Shown in pieces: positions 1-7,822 of a stretch of DNA of 21,925 nt. This DNA comes from DASSWG01 sp041689995 (GTDB taxonomy: Bacteria; Bacteroidota; Bacteroidia; Flavobacteriales; Flavobacteriaceae). The translations under genes and the position numbers were made by a program. Position 1 is the first letter of the stretch. Every line of letters starts with the position of its first letter. Below the pieces are notes generated by a model. That model did no database searches. It had not been told where the DNA came from and worked only from the letters and a program-made list of their open reading frames with translations. The stretch lies in NCBI GenBank assembly GCA_041689995.1, contig JBDNFD010000136.1, positions 1 to 21,925 of the forward strand. Direction: 5' to 3'.

Positions 1-28
1 TTGAACTTTGAACTTTGAACTTTGAATT
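1..28. repeat. Heptamer tandem repeat (TTGAACT)n
   Basis: Four consecutive seven-base units, TTGAACT three times and then TTGAATT, begin at the first base of the window and so may continue upstream of it. The repeat lies just beyond the stop codon of the DUF5686 gene. It is a simple sequence repeat with no coding potential seen. Slippage could change its copy number, but no gene effect can be inferred from what is visible here. Confidence 0.8.
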
Positions 29-37
29 GTAGAAGTT

Positions 38-2536
38 TTAAAAATAGAACCCGAAAGCACCGGTTATTCCAAAAGAACGTGCATCGGGCGTGTCGAAATA
101 ATTTCCACGGAAGTGAAAATCCAATCTAAAAACCTTAAAGATATTTCCAACGCCCAAACTGTAGGACCAGTAAGGTTCTTGATTCGGGGCGAACAAAACC
201 GGATGTGACGTGGAAGCGTTCATAGCTTGGCTTTCTTCGGAAATATCGCCCCAAACCCCTCGAATAGTTACAATTTCGCGCAAATTCCAATTTTTGATGA
301 TGGGAATTCTCGAAAAAACACGACCGCCAAAATTGTGCTCCAAATGTAAACTCACATAGGTATCGGTTACAAATTCATAATAATTCAACAATGGAAAGGA
401 GCCGAAAAGTGAAAAATAGGTCTGGTTTCCGGGCACAACGCTCAATAGTCCTAAAGGAACGCCACCAAAGGTTTTGCCCGTTTCAAAAGTAGAGGTCATT
501 TTTCCGAAACCTCCGACGAGCCAAGGTTGTCTATAAAAAAATTGTATTCTTTCATATTCGAAATCGCTTTCGAAAACATCTTTCAACCCAACGGAATAAT
601 TGAGGAACAACTGCGCAAATTCACCGTCATTTATTATGGAACGCTCCACGCCATAACCACTTGTTTTTCTTCCCGGGGAAAAGGTCAGCATGGTTGAAAT
701 TTCCGCTTGATGAATTTCGGAAGCCGTAGTGGTATGGGTTTCATCTGTATAATAATCTAAACTAAAGTCAGGGGAAGCTGGCTCAAGGCTACGCACGGAT
801 CCACCGAGGCGCAATTTAAAATTCTTTAAAGGTTCCAGTTCCATCGCGACGTTACTGAGGGTGATATTGGTGAGACTGCTGTTCGATCCGACAGTAATTA
901 AAGAAGAAGAAGCCAAACTTCGTCCCAAAACATCAGTTGTATTTGTCAAACTTGCCCCGAGTTGCTCCACGTCTCGGCGGTTTCCTCCCATAAGGATCAA
1001 GCGCAATTTGCGATCCAAGAGTACCTTTCCGGAAATTCCGTACTTGAATTTTTCATCTTTAAGACCGTAGGCTAAATAGCCTTCAACCCGCCACGCATCA
1101 TTATGACTAAAATATGTCCTCCCACCAGCGCGGAGCCTGACGCCTTCCACTTCGTTATAACCAAAAGTAGAGAAAATCGGACCATAATCCCAGCCATCGA
1201 ATTCCACATATCCAGAAACCAAAATTGAGCCAACGTCATATAATCTTTTAAAGGCTTTTACGGTTTGCAAGGTATCAAGCATCGTATAAACCTGGCGCTC
1301 ATTCTCATTAAGCACTTCCATCCTTCGTTCTTCCCAAAACTCGTTCGGCCGATTGAAAATCTCATATTGGTAAGGATCGGGGTGCTGTGAGTAGAATTCT
1401 TTGGCCCTTTTTATTTTGAAATTATAGCCGTCATAAAGCGTGGTGCGTTTTCCGTACATTCCCTTGGCGTCGGCTTTATCGCTAAAAGAAAGATCGGACA
1501 TAAAATAATCGCGTGTCATCAAGAACACAGAATCGTTCAGGACATCAAATTCCTGTTCAATATAAATATCGCGCACCCAGTTAATATTGGCGCTTTTTGT
1601 CACCTGTAAATTGATTTTTTTGATCGCCCAAGTAGTATCATTTACCCAAAAATCACCTTTAAAAGTCAGTTCGTTTTTTCGCCGTGGATAATAAATTATA
1701 TTGTAGCACCATTTATTATTAATAAAAGAACTGTCTGCCAGCACATAATTATAGATGTTTATGCCAGTGGTAGAAAGCGGACTAACAAAACTTTTGTCAT
1801 AGAATTTCAGGTAATTATCGTACACATCATACTCTTTGTACATATCCTTCACATAATCAAGCAGGGTTTTATTGTTGTTGAAACCAGAACTTTTGTTTCC
1901 TTGTAGCACCACTTTTTCTTTATTCAGAACATTGTCTCCATAAACTTTGGAATAAGCTTCGTTCATAAAAATGGGAAGGAAAGTTTTTCCTGTAACTCGG
2001 CTGGTGTCCATTTGATCGAAAATGAATTCCATTCCCTTGAAAATACGGTTATTAATGAAAGCACTGTCGATGGTATTGATATCGAATTCTAGTTTTTCAT
2101 ATTTATTGTATTCATAGTGGTCAAATTGCTTTAACCCATTTTTTCGGCGATGCTCCCAGATTTTCCGAAGAATATCGATGGCAGGATTGTCCTTTTTAGA
2201 AGTTTTTCCATTATAAATAACCACTTGTCCCAGGGAAGATGCTTCTTGCTCCATCACGATGCGAAGACCGGTAACATAGCGGCTTTTCAATGGAACGGTG
2301 ATGGTTTTATAGCCAAGATAAGAAAACCTAATAGAATCGCGGACTTGCACCGATTCCAAATAAAAGCTGCCGTCATCGTTGGTAATGGTTCCTTCAGAAG
2401 AGTTGGGAAAAATCACATTGGCAAAAGGAATTGTCGCCCCAGCTTCGTCCACCAATGTCCCACTAACGCGTGTCTGGGAAAAACCCATGAACGTCTTTGT
2501 GGTGATAAGTAAAAACAGCAACAGTTTTATTTTCAT
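38..2536 (-). CDS. DUF5686 / carboxypeptidase-regulatory-like outer-membrane protein
   Basis: This is an 832-residue exported protein. Residues 1-21 form a signal peptide (lysines, a hydrophobic run, then GFSQ). Residues about 23-95 form a carboxypeptidase-D regulatory-like beta-sandwich (VSGTLVDEAG, then PFANV, NDDGSFYL, YLGYKTI), the usual N-terminal plug of Bacteroidota outer-membrane proteins. The rest matches the DUF5686 family: YNKYEKLEFD near residue 145, a central strand-rich region, and many alternating aromatic strands that end in a terminal phenylalanine (FGFYF), as expected for an outer-membrane beta-barrel. Substrate and function are unknown for the family. The ATG start lies only 5 nt downstream of the U-tract of the pdhB terminator, so its transcript either reads through that hairpin or starts almost at the ATG. 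Family assignment is secure; any role in transport is inference. Confidence 0.88.
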   Translation of the reverse strand: MKIKLLLFLLITTKTFMGFSQTRVSGTLVDEAGATIPFANVIFPNSSEGTITNDDGSFYLESVQVRDSIRFSYLGYKTITVPLKSRYVTGLRIVMEQEASSLGQVVIYNGKTSKKDNPAIDILRKIWEHRRKNGLKQFDHYEYNKYEKLEFDINTIDSAFINNRIFKGMEFIFDQMDTSRVTGKTFLPIFMNEAYSKVYGDNVLNKEKVVLQGNKSSGFNNNKTLLDYVKDMYKEYDVYDNYLKFYDKSFVSPLSTTGINIYNYVLADSSFINNKWCYNIIYYPRRKNELTFKGDFWVNDTTWAIKKINLQVTKSANINWVRDIYIEQEFDVLNDSVFLMTRDYFMSDLSFSDKADAKGMYGKRTTLYDGYNFKIKRAKEFYSQHPDPYQYEIFNRPNEFWEERRMEVLNENERQVYTMLDTLQTVKAFKRLYDVGSILVSGYVEFDGWDYGPIFSTFGYNEVEGVRLRAGGRTYFSHNDAWRVEGYLAYGLKDEKFKYGISGKVLLDRKLRLILMGGNRRDVEQLGASLTNTTDVLGRSLASSSLITVGSNSSLTNITLSNVAMELEPLKNFKLRLGGSVRSLEPASPDFSLDYYTDETHTTTASEIHQAEISTMLTFSPGRKTSGYGVERSIINDGEFAQLFLNYSVGLKDVFESDFEYERIQFFYRQPWLVGGFGKMTSTFETGKTFGGVPLGLLSVVPGNQTYFSLFGSFPLLNYYEFVTDTYVSLHLEHNFGGRVFSRIPIIKNWNLREIVTIRGVWGDISEESQAMNASTSHPVLFAPNQEPYWSYSLGVGNIFKVFRLDFHFRGNYFDTPDARSFGITGAFGFYF

Positions 2537-2541
2537 TCAGC

Positions 2542-2575
2542 AAAAAAAAGCTTCACTCATAGATATGAATGAAGC
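2542..2575 (-). terminator. Rho-independent terminator after pdhB
   Basis: In the minus-strand RNA, GCUUCAUUCAU pairs with AUGAGUGAAGC over 11 pairs, one of them a G-U wobble, around a four-base loop, followed by eight U residues. On the plus strand the wobble becomes an A-C mismatch, so the element is built for the pdhB direction. It begins about 20 nt past the pdhB stop codon and ends 5 nt before the ATG of the DUF5686 gene. Confidence 0.85.
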
Positions 2576-2577
2576 TC

Positions 2578-2585
2578 CAAATATA
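2578..2585 (-). promoter_or_regulatory. Candidate -7 box for the DUF5686 gene
   Basis: The minus strand reads TATATTTG, a full match to the Bacteroidota -7 consensus TAnnTTTG. The -33 region is only weakly matched (TTTA with an 18-nt spacer). The predicted start of transcription falls at the edge of the terminator hairpin, which would then form part of the 5' leader of the DUF5686 mRNA. Confidence 0.35.
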
Positions 2586-2596
2586 ATTGGATTATT

Positions 2597-3580
2597 CTAT
2601 TTATAAAGCACTTTTTTCACGGCTTTCACAACATCGTCACTATTGGGAAGCCATTCTGCGAAAAGTACCGGGGAATATGGCGCAGGCGTATCATCAGTAT
2701 TTATTTTTATGATAGGAGCATCTAAATAATCGAACACGTTTTGTTGTACTTGATAGGTGATTTCGGATGAAATGTTTCCCAAAGGCCAAGCTTCTTCCAA
2801 AATGACCAACCGATTGGTTTTTTTTACCGATGTAAATACGGTTTCAAAATCAATGGGGCGAACTGTCCGCAAATCTATAATTTCACAAGAAATGTCTTCT
2901 TTTTCCAATTCATCAGCGGCTTTGTATGCTTCTTTGATGATTTTTCCGAAGGAGACAATAGTGACATCTTTCCCCTCTCGTTTAATATCGGCCACTCCAA
3001 TGGGAAGTGTATATTCCTCTTCCGGCACTTCGCCTTTGTCGCCATACATCTGCTCGCTTTCCATAAAAATCACCGGATCATCATCTCGGATGGCAGATTT
3101 TAGCAAGCCTTTTGCATCATATGGATTCGAAGGAACCACTACTTTTAGCCCTGGAATATTCGCGTACAGACTTTCCAAAGCCTGTGAATGCGTTGCTCCC
3201 AATTGCCCGGCAGAAGCCGTTGGGCCACGAAAAACAATGGGGCAATTAAATTGCCCTCCCGACATCTGCCTGATTTTCGCGGCATTGTTTATAATTTGGT
3301 CAATCCCCACCAAGGAGAAATTAAAAGTCATATATTCTACGATCGGTCGATTTCCAACCATTGTGGAACCAATTGCGATTCCGGCGAAACCAAGTTCGGA
3401 AATCGGCGTGTCGATCACGCGTTCTGGACCAAATTCGTCCAACATTCCTTTGGAAGCTTTGTAGGCACCATTATATTCTGCCACTTCCTCGCCCATTAAG
3501 TAAACCGTTTCATCTTTGCGCATCTCCTCGCTCATGGCCTCGCAAACCGCTTCCCTAAATTCTATAGTCCGTGTACTCAT
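2597..3580 (-). CDS. pdhB: Pyruvate dehydrogenase E1 component, beta subunit
   Basis: This 327-residue protein is the beta half of the heterotetrameric, thiamine-diphosphate-dependent E1 that decarboxylates pyruvate and acetylates the E2 lipoyl group. It shows the transketolase pyrimidine-binding domain at residues about 4-180 and the transketolase C-terminal domain at about 195-320. Landmarks are GEEVAEYNGAY near 30-40, the cofactor-activating glutamate in ISELGFAG (E62), GATHSQALE with H131, and the C-terminal ILEEAWPLG. Length is normal for the family. The ATG start is the only sensible one (MSTRTIEFREAV). Neither E1 alpha nor the acetyltransferase E2 is next to it; in flavobacteria pdhA and the E2 gene are commonly paired elsewhere. 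The gene diverges from etfB across a 464-bp gap and is followed by a strong terminator. A branched-chain 2-oxoacid E1 beta is the alternative, but the sequence fits PdhB better. Confidence 0.93.
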   Translation of the reverse strand: MSTRTIEFREAVCEAMSEEMRKDETVYLMGEEVAEYNGAYKASKGMLDEFGPERVIDTPISELGFAGIAIGSTMVGNRPIVEYMTFNFSLVGIDQIINNAAKIRQMSGGQFNCPIVFRGPTASAGQLGATHSQALESLYANIPGLKVVVPSNPYDAKGLLKSAIRDDDPVIFMESEQMYGDKGEVPEEEYTLPIGVADIKREGKDVTIVSFGKIIKEAYKAADELEKEDISCEIIDLRTVRPIDFETVFTSVKKTNRLVILEEAWPLGNISSEITYQVQQNVFDYLDAPIIKINTDDTPAPYSPVLFAEWLPNSDDVVKAVKKVLYK

Positions 3581-3605
3581 TTTTTTGGATTGATTTTAAA
3601 ACAAA

Positions 3606-3657
3606 CAACAAAAATAGGAATTCAAATCCCGCAACAAAAATAGGAATTCAAATCCCG
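3606..3657. repeat. Perfect 26-bp tandem duplication upstream of pdhB
   Basis: The segments 3606-3631 and 3632-3657 are identical, head-to-tail, 26 bases each, starting with CAACAAAAATAGG. Each copy carries, on the minus strand, a full TATTTTTG -7 box. The sequence beyond the second copy does not continue the repeat, so this is a duplication rather than a longer array. Confidence 0.95.
3609..3638 (-). promoter_or_regulatory. Candidate pdhB promoter built across the tandem repeat
   Basis: On the minus strand, TTTG (3635-3638) and TATTTTTG (3609-3616) are separated by 18 nt, matching the Bacteroidota TTG / TAnnTTTG promoter with an accepted spacer. The -33 element comes from the distal repeat copy and the -7 element from the proximal copy, so the duplication itself creates the optimal pair. 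Predicted transcription would begin roughly 20 nt before the pdhB ATG. Confidence 0.6.
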
Positions 3658-3992
3658 AAACATATTAAAATTGAACAAAAGTTTTATTTTAAGCTGAAAA
3701 AAACAAGCGAGGTTTTCTCTGTATTTCATTCAACCTAGATCACATTTCTAAAATTATCTGAGACCCCTGTTTTTTTAATCCTAATTCCAATGCGTTTACT
3801 TTCAAAATATATTTCCAGTCATTTGAATCGCTCAATAGACATTTCAATTTTTTTGAAGTATAAAAATAGTTTTGCATCACTAAATTATTTGAGCATATAT
3901 CGACATTTTCATCTTGAAACTATTTCATATCTATAAAAAGTCCTTAAATTTTAAGCTCAAAAAGCATTCCTGTCATTTTTAATAATTTCCCG

Positions 3993-4000
3993 TATCTTCG
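3993..4000 (+). promoter_or_regulatory. Candidate -7 box for etfBA
   Basis: TATCTTCG matches TAnnTTTG at all but one position and lies 44 nt before the etfB ATG. The -33 region is weak (CTG at a 20-nt spacing). It is the best candidate in the last 100 nt of the gap. Confidence 0.4.
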
Positions 4001-4044
4001 CATTTGTAACAAAGAATTTTTTTCACTTAAAAATCATCAATAAA

Positions 4045-4791
4045 ATGAAAATACTGATCTGTATAAGTCACGTGCCGGACACTACTTCAAAAATAAACTT
4101 CACGGAAGAAAACACAAAATTCGATACCAATGGGGTGCAATTTGTCATCAATCCGAACGACGAGTTTGGACTGACGCGCGCCATGTGGTTCAAAGAAAAA
4201 CAAGGAGCCACCGTCGATGTAGTAAATGTTGGCGGTCCCGAAACTGAACCTACTTTACGGAAAGCGCTTGCCATTGGCGCCGATGCTGCAATTCGGGTAA
4301 ATACTGCTGCCGTTGACGGATTTCAAGTAGCGAAACAATTGGCCAATGTCGCAAAAGACGGCAATTATGATCTCATCATCGCCGGTCGTGAATCCATCGA
4401 TTATAATGGAGGAATGGTTCCTGGCATGTTAGCGGGTTTGTTAAAAGCCAATTTTGTGAACACTGTGGTAGGACTTGAAATAGAAGGCGACACAGCCACC
4501 GTCGTTAGGGAAATTGACGGGGGAAAAGAAACCCTCAAAGCCAAATTGCCATTAATTATCGGGGGGCAGAAAGGTTTGGTTGAGGAAAAAGACCTTCGAA
4601 TTCCCAATATGCGCGGGATTATGATGGCCCGAAAAAAGCCTATGAACGTGGTGGAACCTATTGAGGCAAAAACGGAAACCAATAGTGTGAAATTCGAAAA
4701 ACCCGCCCCACGGGGAGCAACAAAGATGATCGATCCTGACAATTTGGATGAATTGATCAATTTATTGCACAACGATGCAAAGGTTATATAA
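4045..4791 (+). CDS. etfB: Electron transfer flavoprotein, beta subunit
   Basis: This 248-residue protein is the beta (FixA-family) subunit of the soluble ETF heterodimer, which accepts electrons from acyl-CoA and related dehydrogenases and passes them to the quinone pool through ETF:quinone oxidoreductase. The N-terminus MKILICISHVPDT begins the ETF fold. GRESIDYNGGMVPGMLA (residues 114-130) is the nucleotide-binding loop region. VREIDGGKETLKAKLP (154-169) is the ETF-beta signature. Length is typical. It begins an operon with etfA, 58 nt downstream, with no terminator between them. There are no signs of a bifurcating ETF context: no acyl-CoA dehydrogenase or FixCX gene is adjacent. Confidence 0.95.
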   Translation: MKILICISHVPDTTSKINFTEENTKFDTNGVQFVINPNDEFGLTRAMWFKEKQGATVDVVNVGGPETEPTLRKALAIGADAAIRVNTAAVDGFQVAKQLANVAKDGNYDLIIAGRESIDYNGGMVPGMLAGLLKANFVNTVVGLEIEGDTATVVREIDGGKETLKAKLPLIIGGQKGLVEEKDLRIPNMRGIMMARKKPMNVVEPIEAKTETNSVKFEKPAPRGATKMIDPDNLDELINLLHNDAKVI

Positions 4792-4849
4792 CACACACAA
4801 TTGCCATAATTATATTTAAACGAAATATAAATTAACGAATCAGCAAATC

Positions 4850-5818
4850 ATGTCTATTTTAATATATACCGAATCTGAAGGCGGAAAATTCAAAAAAGAT
4901 GCCCTGCAAATAGCTTCCTATGCTAGTGAAATTGCAAAAAAAATGGAAACAGAAGTTACCGCAATTGCCTTTAATGTGACAGATGTTTCCGAACTGGGAA
5001 CTTATGGTGTTTCAAAAGTCTTAAATGTTTCCAATGAAAAATTGAAAAATTTCAATGCGGAAGCTTATGCCGACTCCATTGCGCAAGCTGCCAAAAAAGA
5101 AGGCGCAAAAGTGGTGGTAATCGACCAAACTGCAAACGCAAAATTTTTAGCGCCATTATTGGCTGTTCATTTGGAAGCTGGTTACGCTTCCAATGTGGTC
5201 GCTTTGCCCGAAAGCACCGATCCTTTTACAGTAAAAAGAACAGCCTTTACGAATAAAGCTTTCAATTTCACAACAATTGATACGGAAGTTAAATTAATTG
5301 GTCTCTCCAAAAATACATTTCCTATGAAGGAGCAACCCACGGAAATTAACTCAGAAGCTTTTGAGCCTTCACTTTCAGATGGGGACTTTTCCGTAAACGT
5401 TCAATCTGTGGATAAAGCTTCCGACAAAGTAAGCATTGCCGATGCAGAAATTGTTGTTTCTGGTGGCCGGGGTTTAAAAGGGCCCGAAAACTGGGGAATG
5501 ATCGAAGAATTGGCAGAAGTACTTGGTGCTGCTACCGCTTGTTCTAAACCAGTAAGTGATATGGGCTGGCGACCTCACAGTGAACATGTTGGCCAAACAG
5601 GAAAACCAGTAGCTTCCAATCTTTACATCGCAATTGGAATTTCTGGCGCTATTCAACATTTGGCCGGAATCAACGCCGCAAAAACTAAAGTAGTTATCAA
5701 CAACGATCCTGAAGCACCATTTTTCAAAGCCGCAGATTACGGTGTGGTGGGCGATGCATTCGAAGTTGTACCTAAATTGATCGAAAAACTAAAGGAATTT
5801 AAGGCTAATAACGCATAA
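4850..5818 (+). CDS. etfA: Electron transfer flavoprotein, alpha subunit
   Basis: This 322-residue protein is the alpha (FixB-family) partner of EtfB and carries most of the FAD-binding site. The N-terminal ETF domain (MSILIYTESEGGKF through about residue 160) is followed by the conserved C-terminal FAD domain. In that domain, SGGRGLKGPENWG (204-216), SDMGWRPHSEHVGQTGK (236-252), IAIGISGAIQHLAG (260-273) and INNDPEAPFFKAADYG (283-298) are nearly textbook. Length fits the short bacterial form. It is the second gene of the etfBA operon, and a hairpin terminator begins about 30 nt after its stop codon. Confidence 0.96.
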   Translation: MSILIYTESEGGKFKKDALQIASYASEIAKKMETEVTAIAFNVTDVSELGTYGVSKVLNVSNEKLKNFNAEAYADSIAQAAKKEGAKVVVIDQTANAKFLAPLLAVHLEAGYASNVVALPESTDPFTVKRTAFTNKAFNFTTIDTEVKLIGLSKNTFPMKEQPTEINSEAFEPSLSDGDFSVNVQSVDKASDKVSIADAEIVVSGGRGLKGPENWGMIEELAEVLGAATACSKPVSDMGWRPHSEHVGQTGKPVASNLYIAIGISGAIQHLAGINAAKTKVVINNDPEAPFFKAADYGVVGDAFEVVPKLIEKLKEFKANNA

Positions 5819-5825
5819 ATTTTCC

Positions 5826-5833
5826 TAAATTTG
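5826..5833 (+). promoter_or_regulatory. Candidate -7 box for the DUF151 nuclease gene
   Basis: TAAATTTG is a complete TAnnTTTG match that begins 8 nt after the etfA stop codon. No good -33 element is seen within 17-23 nt. If used, transcription starts before the hairpin at 5849-5882, which would then lie in the leader of the downstream gene. Confidence 0.33.
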
Positions 5834-5848
5834 TAATGAAGCAAAAGG

Positions 5849-5889
5849 CGGTTCAAGTTCAACGGAAGTTCTTTTTGAACCGTTTTTTT
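5849..5889 (+). terminator. Rho-independent terminator after etfA
   Basis: CGGTTCAA (5849-5856) pairs perfectly with TTGAACCG (5875-5882), and seven T residues follow directly. The 18-base loop can form a small inner AAC/GTT stem. The T-tract ends only 14 nt before the ATG of the next gene, leaving no room for a complete promoter downstream of it. Confidence 0.75.
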
Positions 5890-5903
5890 ATGATTTTTGA
5901 AGT

Positions 5904-6521
5904 ATGAGTTTAGTGCGCTTAAATATAAAAGGGATTTCTTATAGTCAAACACAGAATGGAGCATACGCCCTACTTTTGAGCGAAGTGGATGGCAGAAAAC
6001 AGCTTCCCATCGTGATCGGGGCATTTGAAGCTCAATCCATCGCCATCGCCTTGGAAAAGGAAATAAAACCGCCACGGCCTCTTACTCACGATTTGTTCAA
6101 AAACTTTTCTGACCGGTTTTCCATTAAAGTGAAACAAGTTATTATTCACAAACTTGTGGATGGGGTTTTTTATTCTAGCTTAATCTGCGAGCGCGACAAA
6201 ATAGAAGAAATCATCGATGCCCGAACAAGTGATGCCATCGCATTGGCCCTGCGTTTCAATGCGCCGATTTTCACTTATAAAAACATTTTGGACAAAGCAG
6301 GAATTTATTTAAAACCAGAACAATCGTCCGGAGATGATGTGAGGCAAAGAGCGCAGATTATTTTAGAGGAAATTCTTCCAGAAGAAAAGCAGTCCCCTGA
6401 GAAAAGTAAGTTCGGAAGCGAGTCGCTTTCCGAGCTAAAAAAAGCATTGGCAGAAGCAGTCAAAAATGAGAATTATGAAAAAGCTGCTCAAATACGGGAT
6501 GAAATTTCGAAACGAAAATAA
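5904..6521 (+). CDS. Bifunctional nuclease family protein (DUF151) with UVR motif
   Basis: This 205-residue protein has an N-terminal DUF151/BFN domain (about 1-135), seen from LPIVIGAFEAQSIAIALE (34-51), the proline-rich turn PPRPLTHDLF (56-65) and DARTSDAIALALRF (106-118). After a charged linker, residues 174-205 form a UVR (UvrB/UvrC-type) helical hairpin, LSELKKALAEAVKNENYEKA. This BFN-UVR arrangement is usual in Bacteroidota. DNase and RNase activity has been described for plant relatives, but the bacterial role is not established. The gene lies just behind the etfA terminator and 45 nt ahead of nupG, so it likely shares a transcript with the transporter. The assignment is firm at family level only. 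Confidence 0.9.
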   Translation: MSLVRLNIKGISYSQTQNGAYALLLSEVDGRKQLPIVIGAFEAQSIAIALEKEIKPPRPLTHDLFKNFSDRFSIKVKQVIIHKLVDGVFYSSLICERDKIEEIIDARTSDAIALALRFNAPIFTYKNILDKAGIYLKPEQSSGDDVRQRAQIILEEILPEEKQSPEKSKFGSESLSELKKALAEAVKNENYEKAAQIRDEISKRK

Positions 6522-6566
6522 AAAATAATGTACCTTTCCACCGAAAATTAATCCAAGCTTTCTTTC

Positions 6567-7817
6567 ATGAGTATAAAATTACGTCTGATCCTGATGAATT
6601 TCCTCCAGTTGTTCATTTGGGGAGCTTGGTTAATCACAATTGGCGTATATTGGTTTCAGAACAAAGGTTGGAGCGGATCGGAATTCGGTGCCGTCTTCTC
6701 CACTTTGGGAATTTCTTCCATCATCATGCCCGCGCTCACCGGGATTATCGCCGACCGTTGGATAAATTTAGAACGACTATACGGTGGACTTCATATTCTG
6801 TACGGAATTAGTTTATTTTATTTGGCTCAAGTACAAGATCCCGATATGTTTTTCTGGGTAATGTTGGCGGCAATGTTTTGCTATATGCCTACAATTTCCT
6901 TGGCAAATTCACTTTCCTATACCTTATTAAAACGGCACAAATACGATGTGATAAAAGATTTTCCGCCAATCCGAGTGTGGGGAACAATTGGCTTTATTGC
7001 CGCAATGTGGCTCACCAATTTAACTGGAAACAAAGCCACGGAAGGACAATTTTATATTGGAGCCATTTTTGCAATAATATTGGGAATTTATTCCTTCACA
7101 TTACCCAAATGTCCCCCGCCGAGAAGCGCGACCAAAAATTCTTCCACCATTGAAATGTTGGGATTGGATGCCTTTAAACTTTTTTCCAACTATAAAATGG
7201 CTTTGTTTTTCGTGTTTTCCATGTTTTTGGGTGGTGCATTGCAGCTGACCAATATGTATGGAGATACGTTTCTTTCAGATTTTGGAAAAATTCCGGAATA
7301 TACAGATTCTTTTGTTGTCCGCTATTCGACCATTATCATGTCCATCTCCCAAATCTCGGAAACATTGTTTATTTTGGCGATTCCATTTTTCCTGAAACGT
7401 TTTGGAATCAAACAAGTTATGCTTATTAGTATGGTGGCTTGGGTCTTGCGATTCGGATTTTTCGCATTCGGCGACCCGGAAGGCGGACTTTGGATGATCA
7501 TATTATCTTGTATAGTCTATGGAATGGCATTTGATTTCTTCAATATTTCCGGATCATTATTTGTGGAAACAGAAACAAATCCGAAAATCAGATCTTCTGC
7601 ACAGGGAATGTTTATGATGATGACCAATGGATTCGGCGCGATGTTCGGCAGCCTATTCAGCGGTTGGTTGATTCAAAATTATTTTTTGGATGCAGCAGGG
7701 AACAAAATGTGGCAAGAAATATGGATTTCTTTTGCGATTTATGCGTTAATAATAGCGATTGTATTCGCAATTTTCTTTCGGCATAAGCATAACCCTGGAC
7801 AGACTATTGCTGTTTGA
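6567..7817 (+). CDS. nupG: Nucleoside:proton symporter, NupG/XapB type (MFS)
   Basis: This 416-residue membrane protein has about twelve hydrophobic segments, the layout of the nucleoside:H+ symporter branch of the major facilitator superfamily. The N-terminus (LRLILMNFLQLFIWGAWL, residues 4-21) is characteristic of NupG-like permeases, as are PALTGIIADRW (55-65) and the C-terminal GFGAMFGSLFSGWL. It should bring purine and pyrimidine nucleosides across the inner membrane. Length matches E. coli NupG (about 418). It follows the DUF151 gene by 45 nt on the same strand and converges on the SBBP gene, with only 5 nt between the two stop codons and no strong hairpin there. Substrate range cannot be read from the sequence. 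Confidence 0.87.
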   Translation: MSIKLRLILMNFLQLFIWGAWLITIGVYWFQNKGWSGSEFGAVFSTLGISSIIMPALTGIIADRWINLERLYGGLHILYGISLFYLAQVQDPDMFFWVMLAAMFCYMPTISLANSLSYTLLKRHKYDVIKDFPPIRVWGTIGFIAAMWLTNLTGNKATEGQFYIGAIFAIILGIYSFTLPKCPPPRSATKNSSTIEMLGLDAFKLFSNYKMALFFVFSMFLGGALQLTNMYGDTFLSDFGKIPEYTDSFVVRYSTIIMSISQISETLFILAIPFFLKRFGIKQVMLISMVAWVLRFGFFAFGDPEGGLWMIILSCIVYGMAFDFFNISGSLFVETETNPKIRSSAQGMFMMMTNGFGAMFGSLFSGWLIQNYFLDAAGNKMWQEIWISFAIYALIIAIVFAIFFRHKHNPGQTIAV

Positions 7818-7822
7818 AAGTT

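Larger units (their letters stand above)
3581..4044. other. 464-bp divergent intergenic region between pdhB and etfB
   Basis: No gene is supported here. The pdhB side carries a 26-bp tandem duplication that contains the likely pdhB promoter. The etfB side carries a TATCTTCG box about 45 nt before the etfB ATG. The middle (about 3660-3960) is very AT-rich. It holds one 48-codon open frame from the ATG at 3790 that lacks recognisable composition or motif. ATTTTAAGCT followed by an A-rich run occurs near 3688 and again near 3948, which may be chance in such biased sequence. Confidence 0.6.

Noticed and set aside
2757..3464. 235-codon plus-strand open frame opposite pdhB
   Set aside because: It is a shadow of PdhB; the composition (Ser/Ile/Pro-rich) shows no domain, and pdhB itself is unmistakable.
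3790..3936. 48-codon open frame in the pdhB-etfB gap
   Set aside because: AT-driven composition, no motif and no good promoter; most likely chance. It would be worth keeping only if conserved in relatives.
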